A DNA stretch of 64,000 bases from a virus: positions 22,859 to 86,858 of IMG/VR virus record IMGVR_UViG_3300044630_004371, one strand, 5' to 3'. This document shows, one piece after another, positions 1 to 8,745 of this stretch; position 1 is the first letter of the stretch, and each line of letters opens with the position of its first letter. Under the pieces are notes generated by a model, which was not told the origin of the DNA, made no database searches, and worked only from the letters and a program-made list of their open reading frames with translations. The position numbers were made by a program, and so were the translations under genes.

Positions 1-2
1 TA

Positions 3-710
3 AAACAATTGGAGAGTGAAGCCAAGATAAATAACATTGTTGATAAAATGGTTAATAACGTAAATAAAAACCCTATTGGTGATTCTGCGTTTTCATTTAC
101 CAAAGAAGAAACTTATGCAAATCAAATAGAAGCTTTGAATAGAAAAAAAGGTTCTATTACGGTTGACGTTGCTAATAAAGTTCCATCAAGTGTGCCAATT
201 GATAGCCTAACCAATTTTAATACTGATATGTCGTTTGCAACTACATTGCTAGAAAAGAAAGATGCCTTAACCAGTAACTTGAATAAAATGGCTAATTTAA
301 GTGCTTTAAATATACCTAGCAAAATTGATATACCCACTGTAAAATTGGGTTTTATACAACAGATTATTAGCAGTATGATAAAATCTATTGTAAATATTTT
401 TTTATCACCAAAGATTATTTTTTCTTTTGTTATAAACTATAAAATAGTTTATGGTCCAACATCTACATTTACTGATGCAATAGATTTTATCAAAAAAAAT
501 AAAAATCTAATGAATTCAATTATGAAAGCTATCGCTGAAGAATTGATTAAAATTTTATTGACAATAGCTTTAAAAGAAATATCTTCTTTGGTATCCGAAG
601 CAATTGCAAAAAGACAAAAAGAAAAAGCCGTCAACAAATTGGCACAATTACAAAGTCTTGCTGGTATACCAATAGACACAATAAAGAAAATTTTAGAAAA
701 TTTAATATAA
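3..710 (+). CDS. Hypothetical protein upstream of the baseplate genes, 5' partial
   Basis: The frame is open at the left window edge, so the true start lies outside; the TTG at 9 is only the first start-like codon. About 235 residues are visible. There are hydrophobic stretches near residues 115-150 and 175-195 and a charged helical C-terminus. The stop overlaps the next ATG by one base (TAATG), which suggests translational coupling. I do not recognise the family. Its place just ahead of an OB-fold baseplate-hub-like gene suggests a tail or baseplate part, which is inference from position only. Confidence 0.75.
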   Translation, partial: KQLESEAKINNIVDKMVNNVNKNPIGDSAFSFTKEETYANQIEALNRKKGSITVDVANKVPSSVPIDSLTNFNTDMSFATTLLEKKDALTSNLNKMANLSALNIPSKIDIPTVKLGFIQQIISSMIKSIVNIFLSPKIIFSFVINYKIVYGPTSTFTDAIDFIKKNKNLMNSIMKAIAEELIKILLTIALKEISSLVSEAIAKRQKEKAVNKLAQLQSLAGIPIDTIKKILENLI

Positions 711-1141
711 TGTCAGATTCAAAACCAATCCCAATTTCTGGGTTTAATTTATCGTCAATAAATGGTGTTTTAAATATAATTTTAAGTGCCTTTTCAATAC
801 CACAAATACCAGTTGAACCATTGCCACCACCGTTGATTATGATTGGTGCTAAATTACGTCCTGGTATTTCAGCACAAAGCATCGCTGCTGAAATTATTAG
901 CAAACAATCCAATTCTGGTAGAGTTGTTGGTGATGTTTTCGCCGATGGTCCAAACTCGGAAGAGGCTATGGAAGTGATAAGAATTCAAGGAATTATTGAT
1001 GCAATATTAAACGAAGCCAGAGTTGATGTTGTTATTCAACCTGGTATTGCTGTATCAACCGTTGGTGCTTCACCACTTGGACCAGTTGTATCACAAGGTG
1101 CTACAACGGCTATGGGTATTGGTGATGGTATAATAAGATAA
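710..1141 (+). CDS. Hypothetical small structural protein
   Basis: 143 residues, ATG overlapping the previous stop. There is a proline-rich patch near residues 33-42 (PVEPLPPP) and a Gly/Ala/Val-rich C-terminal third (VSTVGASPLGPVVSQGA). No membrane segment or catalytic motif is seen. It lies in a tight plus-strand run with baseplate-type genes, so a virion role is likely, but the family is not recognised. Confidence 0.75.
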   Translation: MSDSKPIPISGFNLSSINGVLNIILSAFSIPQIPVEPLPPPLIMIGAKLRPGISAQSIAAEIISKQSNSGRVVGDVFADGPNSEEAMEVIRIQGIIDAILNEARVDVVIQPGIAVSTVGASPLGPVVSQGATTAMGIGDGIIR

Positions 1142-1155
1142 TAAAAACACAAATC

Positions 1156-1335
1156 ATGGAAGATTTAGAAAACAAATCAAATAATGAAATTCTTTTTGAG
1201 ATTAAACAAATGGAAGCCGATTATGAAGCATTGAAATTAAAAATGCTTAAAGATTATGATAAGATGGAAGAATTACAAATAAAATATGAAAGAGCACATA
1301 AAATAATATTTAAAAGGGTAAACAGTGGGCACTAA
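1156..1335 (+). CDS. Small coiled-coil protein (59 aa)
   Basis: ATG at 1156, 59 codons, almost entirely helical and charged (heptad-like EIKQMEADYEALKLKML, then EELQIKYERAHK). It fills the gap between two structural genes, and its stop overlaps the GTG start of the next gene by 11 bases, a typical coupling arrangement. It could be a small assembly factor or a tail-core component; no function can be assigned. Confidence 0.6.
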   Translation: MEDLENKSNNEILFEIKQMEADYEALKLKMLKDYDKMEELQIKYERAHKIIFKRVNSGH

Positions 1336-2320
1336 TAAAGCAGAAAGAAACGAAGAAAGTTTATATGACAAAATAAACATAACACCAAAAATAAGAATAG
1401 GTATTGTTAAAGAAATTGAACATAATTCTGGTCCTAAAAAAGATATGGGTCTTGGTAGAATAAAAGTTCATATCAAAGGTCCAAAGTCTCAAGGTGCTGA
1501 TGATGGCAAATTAGACATAGATTTACCATGGTGTTTTCCATTATTACCTAAACATTTGTCAGTAACACCTAAAATTGGTGAGGCCGTGCTTATTTTTGTG
1601 TTTAGTGATTATCAACAACATGTAGATAGACTTTACATAGGCCCAATTATTTCACAACTACCATTACTAGATAGAGACCCATTCGAATTTTCAGCTTTGG
1701 CTGGTTTTACTTTTGCTCCAGCCTACCCAGCTAAAAATCCAAAACTAATACCAGAACTAAACGGTGTTTTTCCAGAACCACACGACATATCTATTCAAGG
1801 TAGGTACAATACTGATATAACTCAAAAAAATAATGAGATTGTTATTAGAGCTGGTAAATTTGAAACATCTAAACCTAACGATAACAATCCTTATTCTTTT
1901 AAATTCAATACCAGAACACAAAGCTATATTCAAATTAAAAATGATGTGATTGTTGTACCCAAAACCAATAATCAAGATGAACTAAGAGGTTCAGTTACCA
2001 ACATTGTGGCCAGTAAAATAAATCTTATAACACATGCTGATGGTAGCCCTAGGTTCAATATAACAAATCAAGATAATTTGATTAGTGATGATGAATTGGC
2101 GAATATCCTAGACCAAGCTCATCAATTGCCATTTGGTGATGTTTTATTGCAGTATTTGATTCTTATGAAAGAAGCTTTGTTTAACCACGTACATAATGGA
2201 AGTGGAAACTTTCCAACTGATTTGACCTCAGATGGAAACAAACAATCTATAGCAATATTCAAAACCAAAGCTGACGATTTGGAAAAATCTATGCTTTCAA
2301 AAAACATTCGTATCAATTAG
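1325..2320 (+). CDS. Baseplate hub-like protein with gp5-type OB-fold
   Basis: 331 residues from a GTG at 1325; the next in-frame ATG is too far inside the domain. Residues ~20-115 look like the OB-fold domain of T4 gp5 and phage gpV/VgrG proteins: RIGIVKEIEH, then GRIKVHIKG, DLPWCFPLLP, PKIGEAVLIFVFS and a YIGPII strand. In that family the domain sits at the centre of the baseplate where the spike or tube attaches. No lysozyme domain is visible, unlike T4 gp5. It overlaps the preceding small gene. The fold assignment is fairly firm; the exact role is inferred. Confidence 0.7.
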   Translation: MGTNKAERNEESLYDKINITPKIRIGIVKEIEHNSGPKKDMGLGRIKVHIKGPKSQGADDGKLDIDLPWCFPLLPKHLSVTPKIGEAVLIFVFSDYQQHVDRLYIGPIISQLPLLDRDPFEFSALAGFTFAPAYPAKNPKLIPELNGVFPEPHDISIQGRYNTDITQKNNEIVIRAGKFETSKPNDNNPYSFKFNTRTQSYIQIKNDVIVVPKTNNQDELRGSVTNIVASKINLITHADGSPRFNITNQDNLISDDELANILDQAHQLPFGDVLLQYLILMKEALFNHVHNGSGNFPTDLTSDGNKQSIAIFKTKADDLEKSMLSKNIRIN

Positions 2321-2330
2321 TAGGCTGCTA

Positions 2331-2340
2331 TATATTTATA
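2331..2340 (+). promoter_or_regulatory. Late-type promoter box TATATTTATA
   Basis: Sits 15 bases before the ATG at 2356 and matches the ATATTTATA box found ahead of many virion genes here. No -33 element is seen. Confidence 0.45.
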
Positions 2341-2355
2341 GTAAAACAAATAACC

Positions 2356-3762
2356 ATGGTAATTAGAACCTTTTTTGATAAAAATAATACAATCGTTAGT
2401 AACCTAGACGTAAATACTGGTTTAAACCCAGTATCTGAACTATTTTATGGTGGTGCTATTGGTGAACAAAAATATAGTCGTTTATTATTTCATTTTGATG
2501 AAACAAGACTTAAAGACTTATATACAGGCGGTACTTTTACCGATTTAACCAAATTAAAACATACTCTTAGACTTACAAATACAGCTTCTTTTGATACAGC
2601 TTATTTGAATGGTACCATGGGTGGAAAAGATAGAGCAAGTTCTTTTGATTTGATAGCCTTTAAAATAAACCAATCGTGGGATAATGGTGTTGGTTATGAT
2701 TATGAAATACCAATTTTAATGTTTGGTGAAGGAGCTTTTTCCAATGGTGCGTCAAATTGGGTTGAAGCTCAAACAGGTGTTGCATGGGCCAACGGCACTG
2801 GCGTTTATTCTGGAAGTCCTTCTGGTATAACGGTTAGTACGCAACACTTTGACAAGGGTAATGAAAACCTAGAAATGGATATTACTAATTATGTAAATGG
2901 TTTACTAACTGGTAATACAAATTATGGGTTAGGTATTGCGTATAATAGACCTTTTGAATTAATGAATACAACAACATTACAATATGTTGGTTTCTTTACA
3001 AACAATACACAAACCTTTTATGAACCTTACATTGAAACAATCTATGATAATCATATAAGTGACGATAGAAACAATTTCTTCTTGGATAAACCTAACGAAC
3101 TATACCTATATGTAAACCTAGCTGGTAACCCAACCAATTTAGATACCCTCCCAAGTGTTTATATATATGATAATAACGGAACAGTAGTTCAAACATTCAT
3201 ACCTTCACAAGTTAATCATGTAACGCTAGGTGTTTACTCAATTGATATAACGGTAGCAACTACATCATCAAACATTGAAACAATGTACAACGATATGTGG
3301 GCTGGTATTGTTGTAAATGGTGTATCTAGAGATGATATTAGTTTAGATTTTGTACTTAAAGATTCAATGGGTTACTACAACATAGGTAACAACGATATGC
3401 TACCTAAAAAAATTGCTGTGTCTATTGGTGGTATTCAAAATAAAGAAAGAATCAAACGTGGTGATATTCGTAAGGTTATGGTTTCTGCTAGAATACCTTA
3501 TACTGTTGAACAAACTCAAGCAATTGATGGGATAAAATACAGATTGTATGTCTCTGAAGGTGTGCGTGAGCTTACAGTTATTGATTTTCAACCAATAGAA
3601 ATGGCCAACAATTATTACTATTTCTTATTGGATACAGCTAGTCTAATACCTAATACTTATTATTTGGATGTAATAGTCACTTCAAATTTAGAAGTAACAA
3701 CAATAAAGAACGCTGTTCAATTTGATATTATCAGCCAAGTAGAATTAAGAAAAGGTCAATAA
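2356..3762 (+). CDS. Virion structural protein, beta-rich (possible tail or baseplate appendage)
   Basis: 468 residues. The N-terminal ~220 residues (YSRLLFHFDETRLKDL, later KHTLRLTNTASFD and WVEAQTGVAW) resemble the beta-sandwich found in secreted DNRLRE-type and phage appendage proteins. The C-terminal half looks like two immunoglobulin-like strand sets (LYLYVNLAGNP...; KKIAVSIGGIQ...). No enzyme motif is seen. It starts a transcription unit behind a late-type box and ends two bases before the next gene. A structural role is likely; which appendage is unknown. Confidence 0.65.
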   Translation: MVIRTFFDKNNTIVSNLDVNTGLNPVSELFYGGAIGEQKYSRLLFHFDETRLKDLYTGGTFTDLTKLKHTLRLTNTASFDTAYLNGTMGGKDRASSFDLIAFKINQSWDNGVGYDYEIPILMFGEGAFSNGASNWVEAQTGVAWANGTGVYSGSPSGITVSTQHFDKGNENLEMDITNYVNGLLTGNTNYGLGIAYNRPFELMNTTTLQYVGFFTNNTQTFYEPYIETIYDNHISDDRNNFFLDKPNELYLYVNLAGNPTNLDTLPSVYIYDNNGTVVQTFIPSQVNHVTLGVYSIDITVATTSSNIETMYNDMWAGIVVNGVSRDDISLDFVLKDSMGYYNIGNNDMLPKKIAVSIGGIQNKERIKRGDIRKVMVSARIPYTVEQTQAIDGIKYRLYVSEGVRELTVIDFQPIEMANNYYYFLLDTASLIPNTYYLDVIVTSNLEVTTIKNAVQFDIISQVELRKGQ

Positions 3763-3763
3763 T

Positions 3764-4465
3764 ATGAAAAACTTTATAAAAAAATTACTACGTGAAGTAA
3801 TAAACGCCAGCGAAGCACAACGAGATGAAGATGCTTTAAAAACTGTTATAGACGGAAAGAGAGATTTGGGGTTCATAACCTTAAAAGCCGCAACAATCCC
3901 AGAAAAAACATTTTGGGATGAAATTAAAAAACATGGTTTAGGAACTATAAGTCTTCCATTGAATCGTTATAACGCTTTCATTTATTTTAGAAAAGGTGCT
4001 GAATTAAAAGCCCTTGAATTATCTAATATTGCAAATAAATATGGTGGTTATCTATCATATGAAGCAACCAGAGATGAGACAATAAGAATTGGGCAATTGC
4101 TAGGTTATAAAGAATCAGATATATCTGATTATATAAATAAAAAATACCCAGTAAATGAACAAATGATTGATGGTCAAGACATGAATCAAGGGACCCAAAC
4201 CCTGTGTAATAAAATGACCATAAACAGCTATCAAGAAGCCGCATTCTACGTCAAGAAGGCTCTAGAAGGTATGGATAAAACAACCAAAAATAGAATCATG
4301 CAAAAGATTCATGTGCCTTTGGAGAACCTTAGACAAGAACAAAATACAATCAATTCAGAAATCAAAAATAATGGTATGTCTGGAGATTCAATACCAGACG
4401 AAGCTGATACATATTGGCATCAAATTCAATCAACCATTTGTGAAATGGGTTCAGATTTTGAATAA
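3764..4465 (+). CDS. Tagged protein (class I N-terminal tag), function unknown
   Basis: 233 residues beginning MKNFIKKLLRE, the class I tag shared with proteins at 5567, 7557, 31357 and 46181. The tag carries an L-R-E site of the kind cleaved by gp21-type prohead proteases. The rest (residues 30-130) is a mixed alpha/beta domain without a recognised motif, followed by a helical region. It is closely coupled to the preceding structural gene. I infer a capsid-packaged or virion-associated protein; the body of the protein is unrecognised. Confidence 0.65.
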   Translation: MKNFIKKLLREVINASEAQRDEDALKTVIDGKRDLGFITLKAATIPEKTFWDEIKKHGLGTISLPLNRYNAFIYFRKGAELKALELSNIANKYGGYLSYEATRDETIRIGQLLGYKESDISDYINKKYPVNEQMIDGQDMNQGTQTLCNKMTINSYQEAAFYVKKALEGMDKTTKNRIMQKIHVPLENLRQEQNTINSEIKNNGMSGDSIPDEADTYWHQIQSTICEMGSDFE

Positions 4466-4470
4466 AATCA

Positions 4471-4501
4471 CTTGACAATTTTATAAGTTTTAGTATATTT
4501 A
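4471..4501 (+). promoter_or_regulatory. Middle-type promoter (CTTG-N19-TATATTTA)
   Basis: CTTG at 4471-4474, a 19-base spacer and TATATTTA at 4494-4501. A leader of about 95 bases follows before the ATG at 4606. It contains a small hairpin (GTTGT, loop TTCG, GCAAC), so post-transcriptional control is possible. Confidence 0.55.
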
Positions 4502-4605
4502 TTATTGCGTTGACTAATGTATTGGTCCCGACTGGTAAAACAGTTTAGAGTTGTTTCGGCAACAAAGGTATCGGTACAAATAACAAAAATTAAAAGTTAA
4601 TAAAA

Positions 4606-5514
4606 ATGAAACAAAACATCTGTGCACCAAGTGTGCCCACAGCAAACCTTGCTGTCAACAAATCTAGAGTAAAGCTCTATTCAAAGGGTCTGGATATGCC
4701 GACCTATTATCTCCAAAAAGGACAAGAGTTCCAATTTGAATTATTTAACCCAACATCAGACGTAGTACTGGCCAAGATTCAGTTAAATAGAAAGGTTATT
4801 TCCCAAGGAGGGTTAATAATAAATCCAGGTCAACGTTTATTCCTTGACCGTTATTTGGATGTTGCTCAAAAATTCTTATTTGATACCTATGAAGTGGGTG
4901 AAACCGATGAGGTTAAAAAAGCCATTGAAAACAATGGTGATATCAAAGTTGAATTTTATAAAGAACGTCAAGAAAACCCACCGATTAGAATAACACCAAA
5001 TTGGACTTATAGAACTAATATTTATTACAGCAATACAAGTATTGGTGGTTCTAATTTTACAGGTACTGACCCTCAGTTTTTACGTAATGGTACAATGTCC
5101 ACAAATAGTTTGACCAATGGTTCCGTAACAACTACAAACGTATCTACTGGTAATGCTAGTTTTACACCATCAGTGTCTTCTAATCTATTCAACCTTTCTA
5201 ATTCTAAGACAACGTTTGATTCTTTTATTGATGATTTTAATGCTATTAAGGACGTTAAAAGAACTCTAGCCAGAAACAAAAAATCAATAGAAACAGGAAG
5301 AGTTGAAAAAGGTTCACATTCTGAGCAAGAGTTCACCTATGTAAACAAATCATTTGAATATTCACCATTCCATATAGTAGAGTATAAACTCTTACCAGTT
5401 TCTCAAAAGGTTAATACCGTAGATGATATCAATGTAAAAAGATACTGTACCAACTGTGGTTCAAAATTTGGCAAGACCGATAAATTCTGTGCGAATTGTG
5501 GTCAAAAAGCCTAA
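4606..5514 (+). CDS. Structural-type protein with C-terminal zinc ribbon
   Basis: 302 residues. The N-terminal ~115 residues form a beta-rich domain (KLYSKGLDMPTYYLQKGQ, then GGLIINPGQRLFLDRYL). A Ser/Thr/Asn-rich linker covers ~150-200. The C-terminus is a zinc ribbon with two CxxC knuckles (YCTNCGSKF, then FCANCGQKA). The gene has its own promoter with a long leader, which sets it apart from the baseplate run. A virion or DNA-bound role is possible; I cannot name the family. Confidence 0.65.
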   Translation: MKQNICAPSVPTANLAVNKSRVKLYSKGLDMPTYYLQKGQEFQFELFNPTSDVVLAKIQLNRKVISQGGLIINPGQRLFLDRYLDVAQKFLFDTYEVGETDEVKKAIENNGDIKVEFYKERQENPPIRITPNWTYRTNIYYSNTSIGGSNFTGTDPQFLRNGTMSTNSLTNGSVTTTNVSTGNASFTPSVSSNLFNLSNSKTTFDSFIDDFNAIKDVKRTLARNKKSIETGRVEKGSHSEQEFTYVNKSFEYSPFHIVEYKLLPVSQKVNTVDDINVKRYCTNCGSKFGKTDKFCANCGQKA

Positions 5515-5536
5515 TCAAAAATAATAGTTAACGCAA

Positions 5537-5568
5537 TAAAAAAGGGGTTTTTAACCCCCTTTTTTTTT
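5537..5568. terminator. Bidirectional terminator
   Basis: GGGG/CCCC stem flanked by A6 and T9 runs, between the convergent genes ending at 5514 and 5567. Functional on both strands by appearance. Confidence 0.85.
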
Positions 5569-6325
5569 ATCTCATATTTTTACCTAATAACCCTTCTCTA
5601 TTCATTCTAATTTTTAAATCTCTTATCCATCTTTCTTTAAAATTACTTGGTAAACTATTATTTACAGTGTTTAAGGCTGGTGATATATTTAATATATCGT
5701 CAAATGTCAAGACATTCCAATTATTTTTATATTTATTGTATAATTGTTTAATATTATGAATTTGTCCTTGTATTTCCATTTTTGTTGCGTTAACTGGAAT
5801 TCCACCTATATCTCTTGTTTGTAATTCCACCTGTTTATTGATTCTTTTTTCTATGTGTCTATTATGAAACACATCATCAATCCAATGTGTTAATTCATGA
5901 TGAATAGAACCTTTAATTTTTTCTTCGGTAAATTCTATTTTAAATATCTTTTTTTGTTTGTAATCACTTAAATCATTAACAGCTTTAACAAAATCACCAC
6001 CATTCGATAACACATGAGCTAAAGCATTTTTATGTATACCAATACTTATTAATGATTTTTTTGGGTCGTAAAAATTACTACCCATATTAACCAAAATAGT
6101 ACATGGTTTTAATTGATTAGCAATGATACATTCCCCATCTTTAAAAATCCTCGTTGTTGTTTGATTTTCTTTAAACATATTTCTAGTTACAATATTGGTT
6201 CTTTCAATCTCATCAATATCATTTTTAAAATAAAGATTGTATAATAAATTAACATCTGATTCTATATTTGTTAATCTCTCAATTAACAAATTTTCTCTTA
6301 AAAGTTTTTTAATTAAATTTTTCAT
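5567..6325 (-). CDS. Tagged zinc metalloprotease-like protein
   Basis: 252 residues beginning MKNLIKKLLRENLL, the class I tag with an L-R-E site. Near residue 140 is a zincin motif, HHELTHWIDD (HExxH with His pair and Glu), within an otherwise helical region. The tag plus the prohead protease encoded at 12057 suggests packaging into the head and release by cleavage, so this may be a protease delivered with the DNA. The ATG lies 7 bases after a late-type ATATTTATA box. Fold assignment rests on the motif and context only. Confidence 0.7.
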   Translation of the reverse strand: MKNLIKKLLRENLLIERLTNIESDVNLLYNLYFKNDIDEIERTNIVTRNMFKENQTTTRIFKDGECIIANQLKPCTILVNMGSNFYDPKKSLISIGIHKNALAHVLSNGGDFVKAVNDLSDYKQKKIFKIEFTEEKIKGSIHHELTHWIDDVFHNRHIEKRINKQVELQTRDIGGIPVNATKMEIQGQIHNIKQLYNKYKNNWNVLTFDDILNISPALNTVNNSLPSNFKERWIRDLKIRMNREGLLGKNMR

Positions 6326-6332
6326 ATCAACT

Positions 6333-6341
6333 ATAAATATT
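6333..6341 (-). promoter_or_regulatory. Late-type promoter box ATATTTATA
   Basis: Seven bases ahead of the ATG of the metalloprotease gene at 6325; no -33 element seen. Confidence 0.45.
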
Positions 6342-6439
6342 TGTAATTTACAATAAGTTTTGGTATCTTTATAAAAATTAACCTATTATGACAACAAGAG
6401 AATGAATCAGCTGAATAGCTTAAAGACTTTGAGTGATTG

Positions 6440-7417
6440 TTAAGGTTGATGCAATGTTTTTATGATAGATTTTACACTATCGTCAATTGTTTTGATGGGT
6501 TCCCAACCCATTATATTTTTTGCTTTTGAACTATCTGAATATATTTTTTCAATATCACCATCCCTACGTGGACATATTTCATATGGTATTTCATAACCAT
6601 GTCTTTTAAAAGCTTCAAGTACATCCATAACGCTATACCCATTTCCAGAACCAATATTGATAACAGAAAATGTTTCTTTTTCAGTAACTGAAATTGATTT
6701 TACATGTGCATCGGCCAAATCATTGACATCAATATAATCCCTAATTGCCGTTCCATCATGTGTATTATAATCGTTGCCAAATATTTTTAAATTAAGATAT
6801 TTACCTTCTATCACACCCGTAATGTATGGTATAAGATTCTCTGGCACACCTTTAGGTTTTTCTGATATCAATCCAGATGGATGAGCTCCAATAGGATTAA
6901 AATAACGCAATATAACCACATTTAAACCACTTTTACTAACTTCTTGTAGGATTTCCTCACAAATCTGTTTTGTGAGCCCATATGGGCTTTTAGCTGGCTT
7001 TATTGGTGTATCTTCATTTACTGGAAACTTATCTGGTTCACCATATACAGTACATGATGATGAAAAGATAAACTTCTTTACACCCATGCTTTTTGCTGCT
7101 TGTAAAAGCTTGATTGTACTGGTAATATTATTATCAAAGTATTTTATTGGTTCCCTAACTGATTCAGAAACTGATTTATATGCCGCAAAGTGTATGATAC
7201 AATCAACATCTGTAAGCACATTCTCTATAGAAAAAACACTCAAGTCAATAAAATGACATTCTACTTCTTTACCTGTCAAGGTTTTTATGTTTTCAAGCAC
7301 ATCAATTGATGAGTTGGACAAATTGTCGACAATGATTGGGTTATGACCTTCTTCGATAAGTTTTACTACGGTATGGCTACCAATATAACCAAGACCACCT
7401 GTTACTAAAATATTCAT
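6440..7417 (-). CDS. galE: UDP-glucose 4-epimerase (extended short-chain dehydrogenase)
   Basis: 325 residues from the ATG at 7417, chosen because the Rossmann motif follows at once (MNILVTGGLGYIGSHT). Other family marks are the NAD-binding acidic residue in IIVDNLSN, the catalytic SSSCTVYG and YGLTK (Ser/Tyr-xxx-Lys), NPIGAH and RDYIDVNDLA. GalE interconverts UDP-glucose and UDP-galactose. In a phage it may feed sugar modification of host surface, virion or DNA; a glycosyltransferase lies at 39632. Length is normal for the family and no catalytic residue is missing. Confidence 0.9.
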   Translation of the reverse strand: MNILVTGGLGYIGSHTVVKLIEEGHNPIIVDNLSNSSIDVLENIKTLTGKEVECHFIDLSVFSIENVLTDVDCIIHFAAYKSVSESVREPIKYFDNNITSTIKLLQAAKSMGVKKFIFSSSCTVYGEPDKFPVNEDTPIKPAKSPYGLTKQICEEILQEVSKSGLNVVILRYFNPIGAHPSGLISEKPKGVPENLIPYITGVIEGKYLNLKIFGNDYNTHDGTAIRDYIDVNDLADAHVKSISVTEKETFSVINIGSGNGYSVMDVLEAFKRHGYEIPYEICPRRDGDIEKIYSDSSKAKNIMGWEPIKTIDDSVKSIIKTLHQP

Positions 7418-7440
7418 AAGTATAATATACGTATAAAACA

Positions 7441-7471
7441 AAAAAAGGCTAGAATAAATTCTAACCTTTTT
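7441..7471 (-). terminator. Terminator behind the capsid-gene remnant
   Basis: Stem GGcTAGAAT / ATTCTAaCC with A and T runs. It resembles, with the following TAAGTTT, the terminator region behind the intact capsid gene (8697-8724), so it was probably the original capsid terminator. Confidence 0.75.
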
Positions 7472-7492
7472 AAGTTTATATAAGAATATTAA

Positions 7493-7561
7493 TTATCTTA
7501 ATTCTGCTACGTTGAATGTAGGTACACCATCTACTCTTACATGCCCGTAAAACCTGTTATT
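7493..7561 (-). pseudogene. Remnant: last 22 codons and stop of a second major capsid gene 3' end
   Basis: Read on the minus strand this encodes NNRFYGHV...FNVAELR and a stop, identical in protein sequence to the end of the capsid protein at 8746. About 12 of the 22 codons differ, all synonymously. The homology starts inside the last codons of the gene at 7557 and continues past the stop into the terminator. It has no start and is not a gene in itself. It marks the old capsid-gene end displaced by the insertion of the genes at 7557 and 7961. Confidence 0.9.
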
Positions 7562-7958
7562 TGGTTAGAATAATTTGATATGTTAAATCAGCAACGTACT
7601 CCAACATGGTCTTTCCGTGTTGTTTTATGAATTTAATTCTATGTTTATTTACATTAAATGATTCTAATTTTGGTATTTCATTTACTTCACCCATAACATA
7701 TTTATGAGCCATTGGATAATTTATAGCAAAAACCTTAAAACCCACCGAATTCACCAGCTCAACATCTCTTTTATTACCACCCCATAATTCAAGCTCATTA
7801 ATATATTTATCTAAATCTTCTCGTAGGATACACCAACATTGAATGCCATCATAAGGTAATTTTCTAATGGTACCACGATTATCAAAATTCTTTGTTCGTA
7901 CAAAAATGATGTCATTATTAAGGTTTTCTCTTAATATTTTTTTTATCAACAACTTCAT
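7557..7958 (-). CDS. Tagged protein in the capsid-gene insertion
   Basis: 133 residues beginning MKLLIKKILRENLN, a class I tag with an L-R-E site. The remaining ~115 residues form a small alpha/beta domain (IIFVRTKNFDNRGTIRKLPYDG; CWCILREDLDKYINELELWGG) without a recognised family. It lies between an HNH endonuclease and the capsid remnant, so it seems to have moved in with the endonuclease. Its last codons overlap the remnant. The ATG lies 3 bases after a late-type box. Confidence 0.65.
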   Translation of the reverse strand: MKLLIKKILRENLNNDIIFVRTKNFDNRGTIRKLPYDGIQCWCILREDLDKYINELELWGGNKRDVELVNSVGFKVFAINYPMAHKYVMGEVNEIPKLESFNVNKHRIKFIKQHGKTMLEYVADLTYQIILTK

Positions 7959-7960
7959 AT

Positions 7961-8650
7961 CTATAAATATCTTGGTCCTTTAGAAAGATTATCTGGCCAC
8001 CATAATGGTTGAAGATTTTCCAATCGCCAACACTCTTTAAACTCTGGGTCTTCTGGTGATGTAAAATTAAAACTTGACATTGGTCTTATATGGTCAACAT
8101 GCCACTCACCATAATTATCCCACGTCATACCGTTTACAAATTGTTTTTCCAAATGATTCATCAATTCCTCAATCGTATACCCAAGCAATTCAAATGTTTT
8201 ATTTGTTTTTTTAATACCACGCTCTTTAAGCAATTGCCAAACAGCGGTACGGGTTCTAACACCTAAACGATACTTTGGGTCCTCAGAACGTCTTTTACGT
8301 TCATAATCACGCTTATATTTATTTACACGTTCTTTATTATCTTCCCTCCATTCAGTATGTTTTTCACGTAAATATTCTCTATTTTCTTTAGACCATTCTT
8401 TATAAAATTTGCTTCTTTTTAATTTTATATCTGGTTTAGATTCATATTTCTTTTGTGCAACTTGTCTACCTCCAATATTTCGTCTTCCAGATGACCCTAA
8501 TACAATTCCATTTTCTTTAAGTGTTCTAATAATGATTGTTTTATGTATACCCATTTTTTTGCTAATTGTTGTTGAACCTAATAGTTCTTCATTATACATA
8601 CGTAAACATTCATATGTTTGTTCTGGCGTTAATTCTATTTTTTTACTCAT
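7961..8650 (-). CDS. HNH homing endonuclease inserted at the capsid gene end
   Basis: 229 residues from the ATG at 8650 (MSKKIEL). The N-terminal ~50 residues look like a helix-turn-helix (ELLGSTTISKKMGIHKTIIIRTL). A very basic linker (~70-120) follows, then an HNH nuclease domain near 185-225: WHVDHIRPM, ECWRLENLQPLWW, DNLSKG. Such enzymes cut a target gene and copy themselves into it. The duplicated capsid 3' end on its far side shows the insertion. It has a middle-type promoter. Confidence 0.85.
   Translation of the reverse strand: MSKKIELTPEQTYECLRMYNEELLGSTTISKKMGIHKTIIIRTLKENGIVLGSSGRRNIGGRQVAQKKYESKPDIKLKRSKFYKEWSKENREYLREKHTEWREDNKERVNKYKRDYERKRRSEDPKYRLGVRTRTAVWQLLKERGIKKTNKTFELLGYTIEELMNHLEKQFVNGMTWDNYGEWHVDHIRPMSSFNFTSPEDPEFKECWRLENLQPLWWPDNLSKGPRYL
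7962..7970 (-). promoter_or_regulatory. Late-type promoter box ATATTTATA
   Basis: Inside the last codons of the HNH gene and only three bases ahead of the ATG at 7958, which would give a nearly leaderless message. Confidence 0.4.
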
Positions 8651-8654
8651 AATA

Positions 8655-8686
8655 TAAATATACAAACAATCTATTTAAAAGTCAAG
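8655..8686 (-). promoter_or_regulatory. Middle-type promoter (CTTG-N20-TATATTTA) of the HNH gene
   Basis: CTTG (8683-8686) and TATATTTA (8655-8662) with a 20-base spacer. The box ends only four bases before the ATG at 8650. Confidence 0.6.
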
Positions 8687-8696
8687 TACTAAAAAC

Positions 8697-8724
8697 AAAA
8701 AAGGTGAGAAAAATCTCACCTTTT
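8697..8724 (-). terminator. Terminator of the major capsid gene
   Basis: GGTGAGA / TCTCACC stem with A5 and T4 flanks, just downstream of the capsid stop. Confidence 0.8.
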
Positions 8725-8745
8725 AAGTTTTTATTTTAGAATTAA

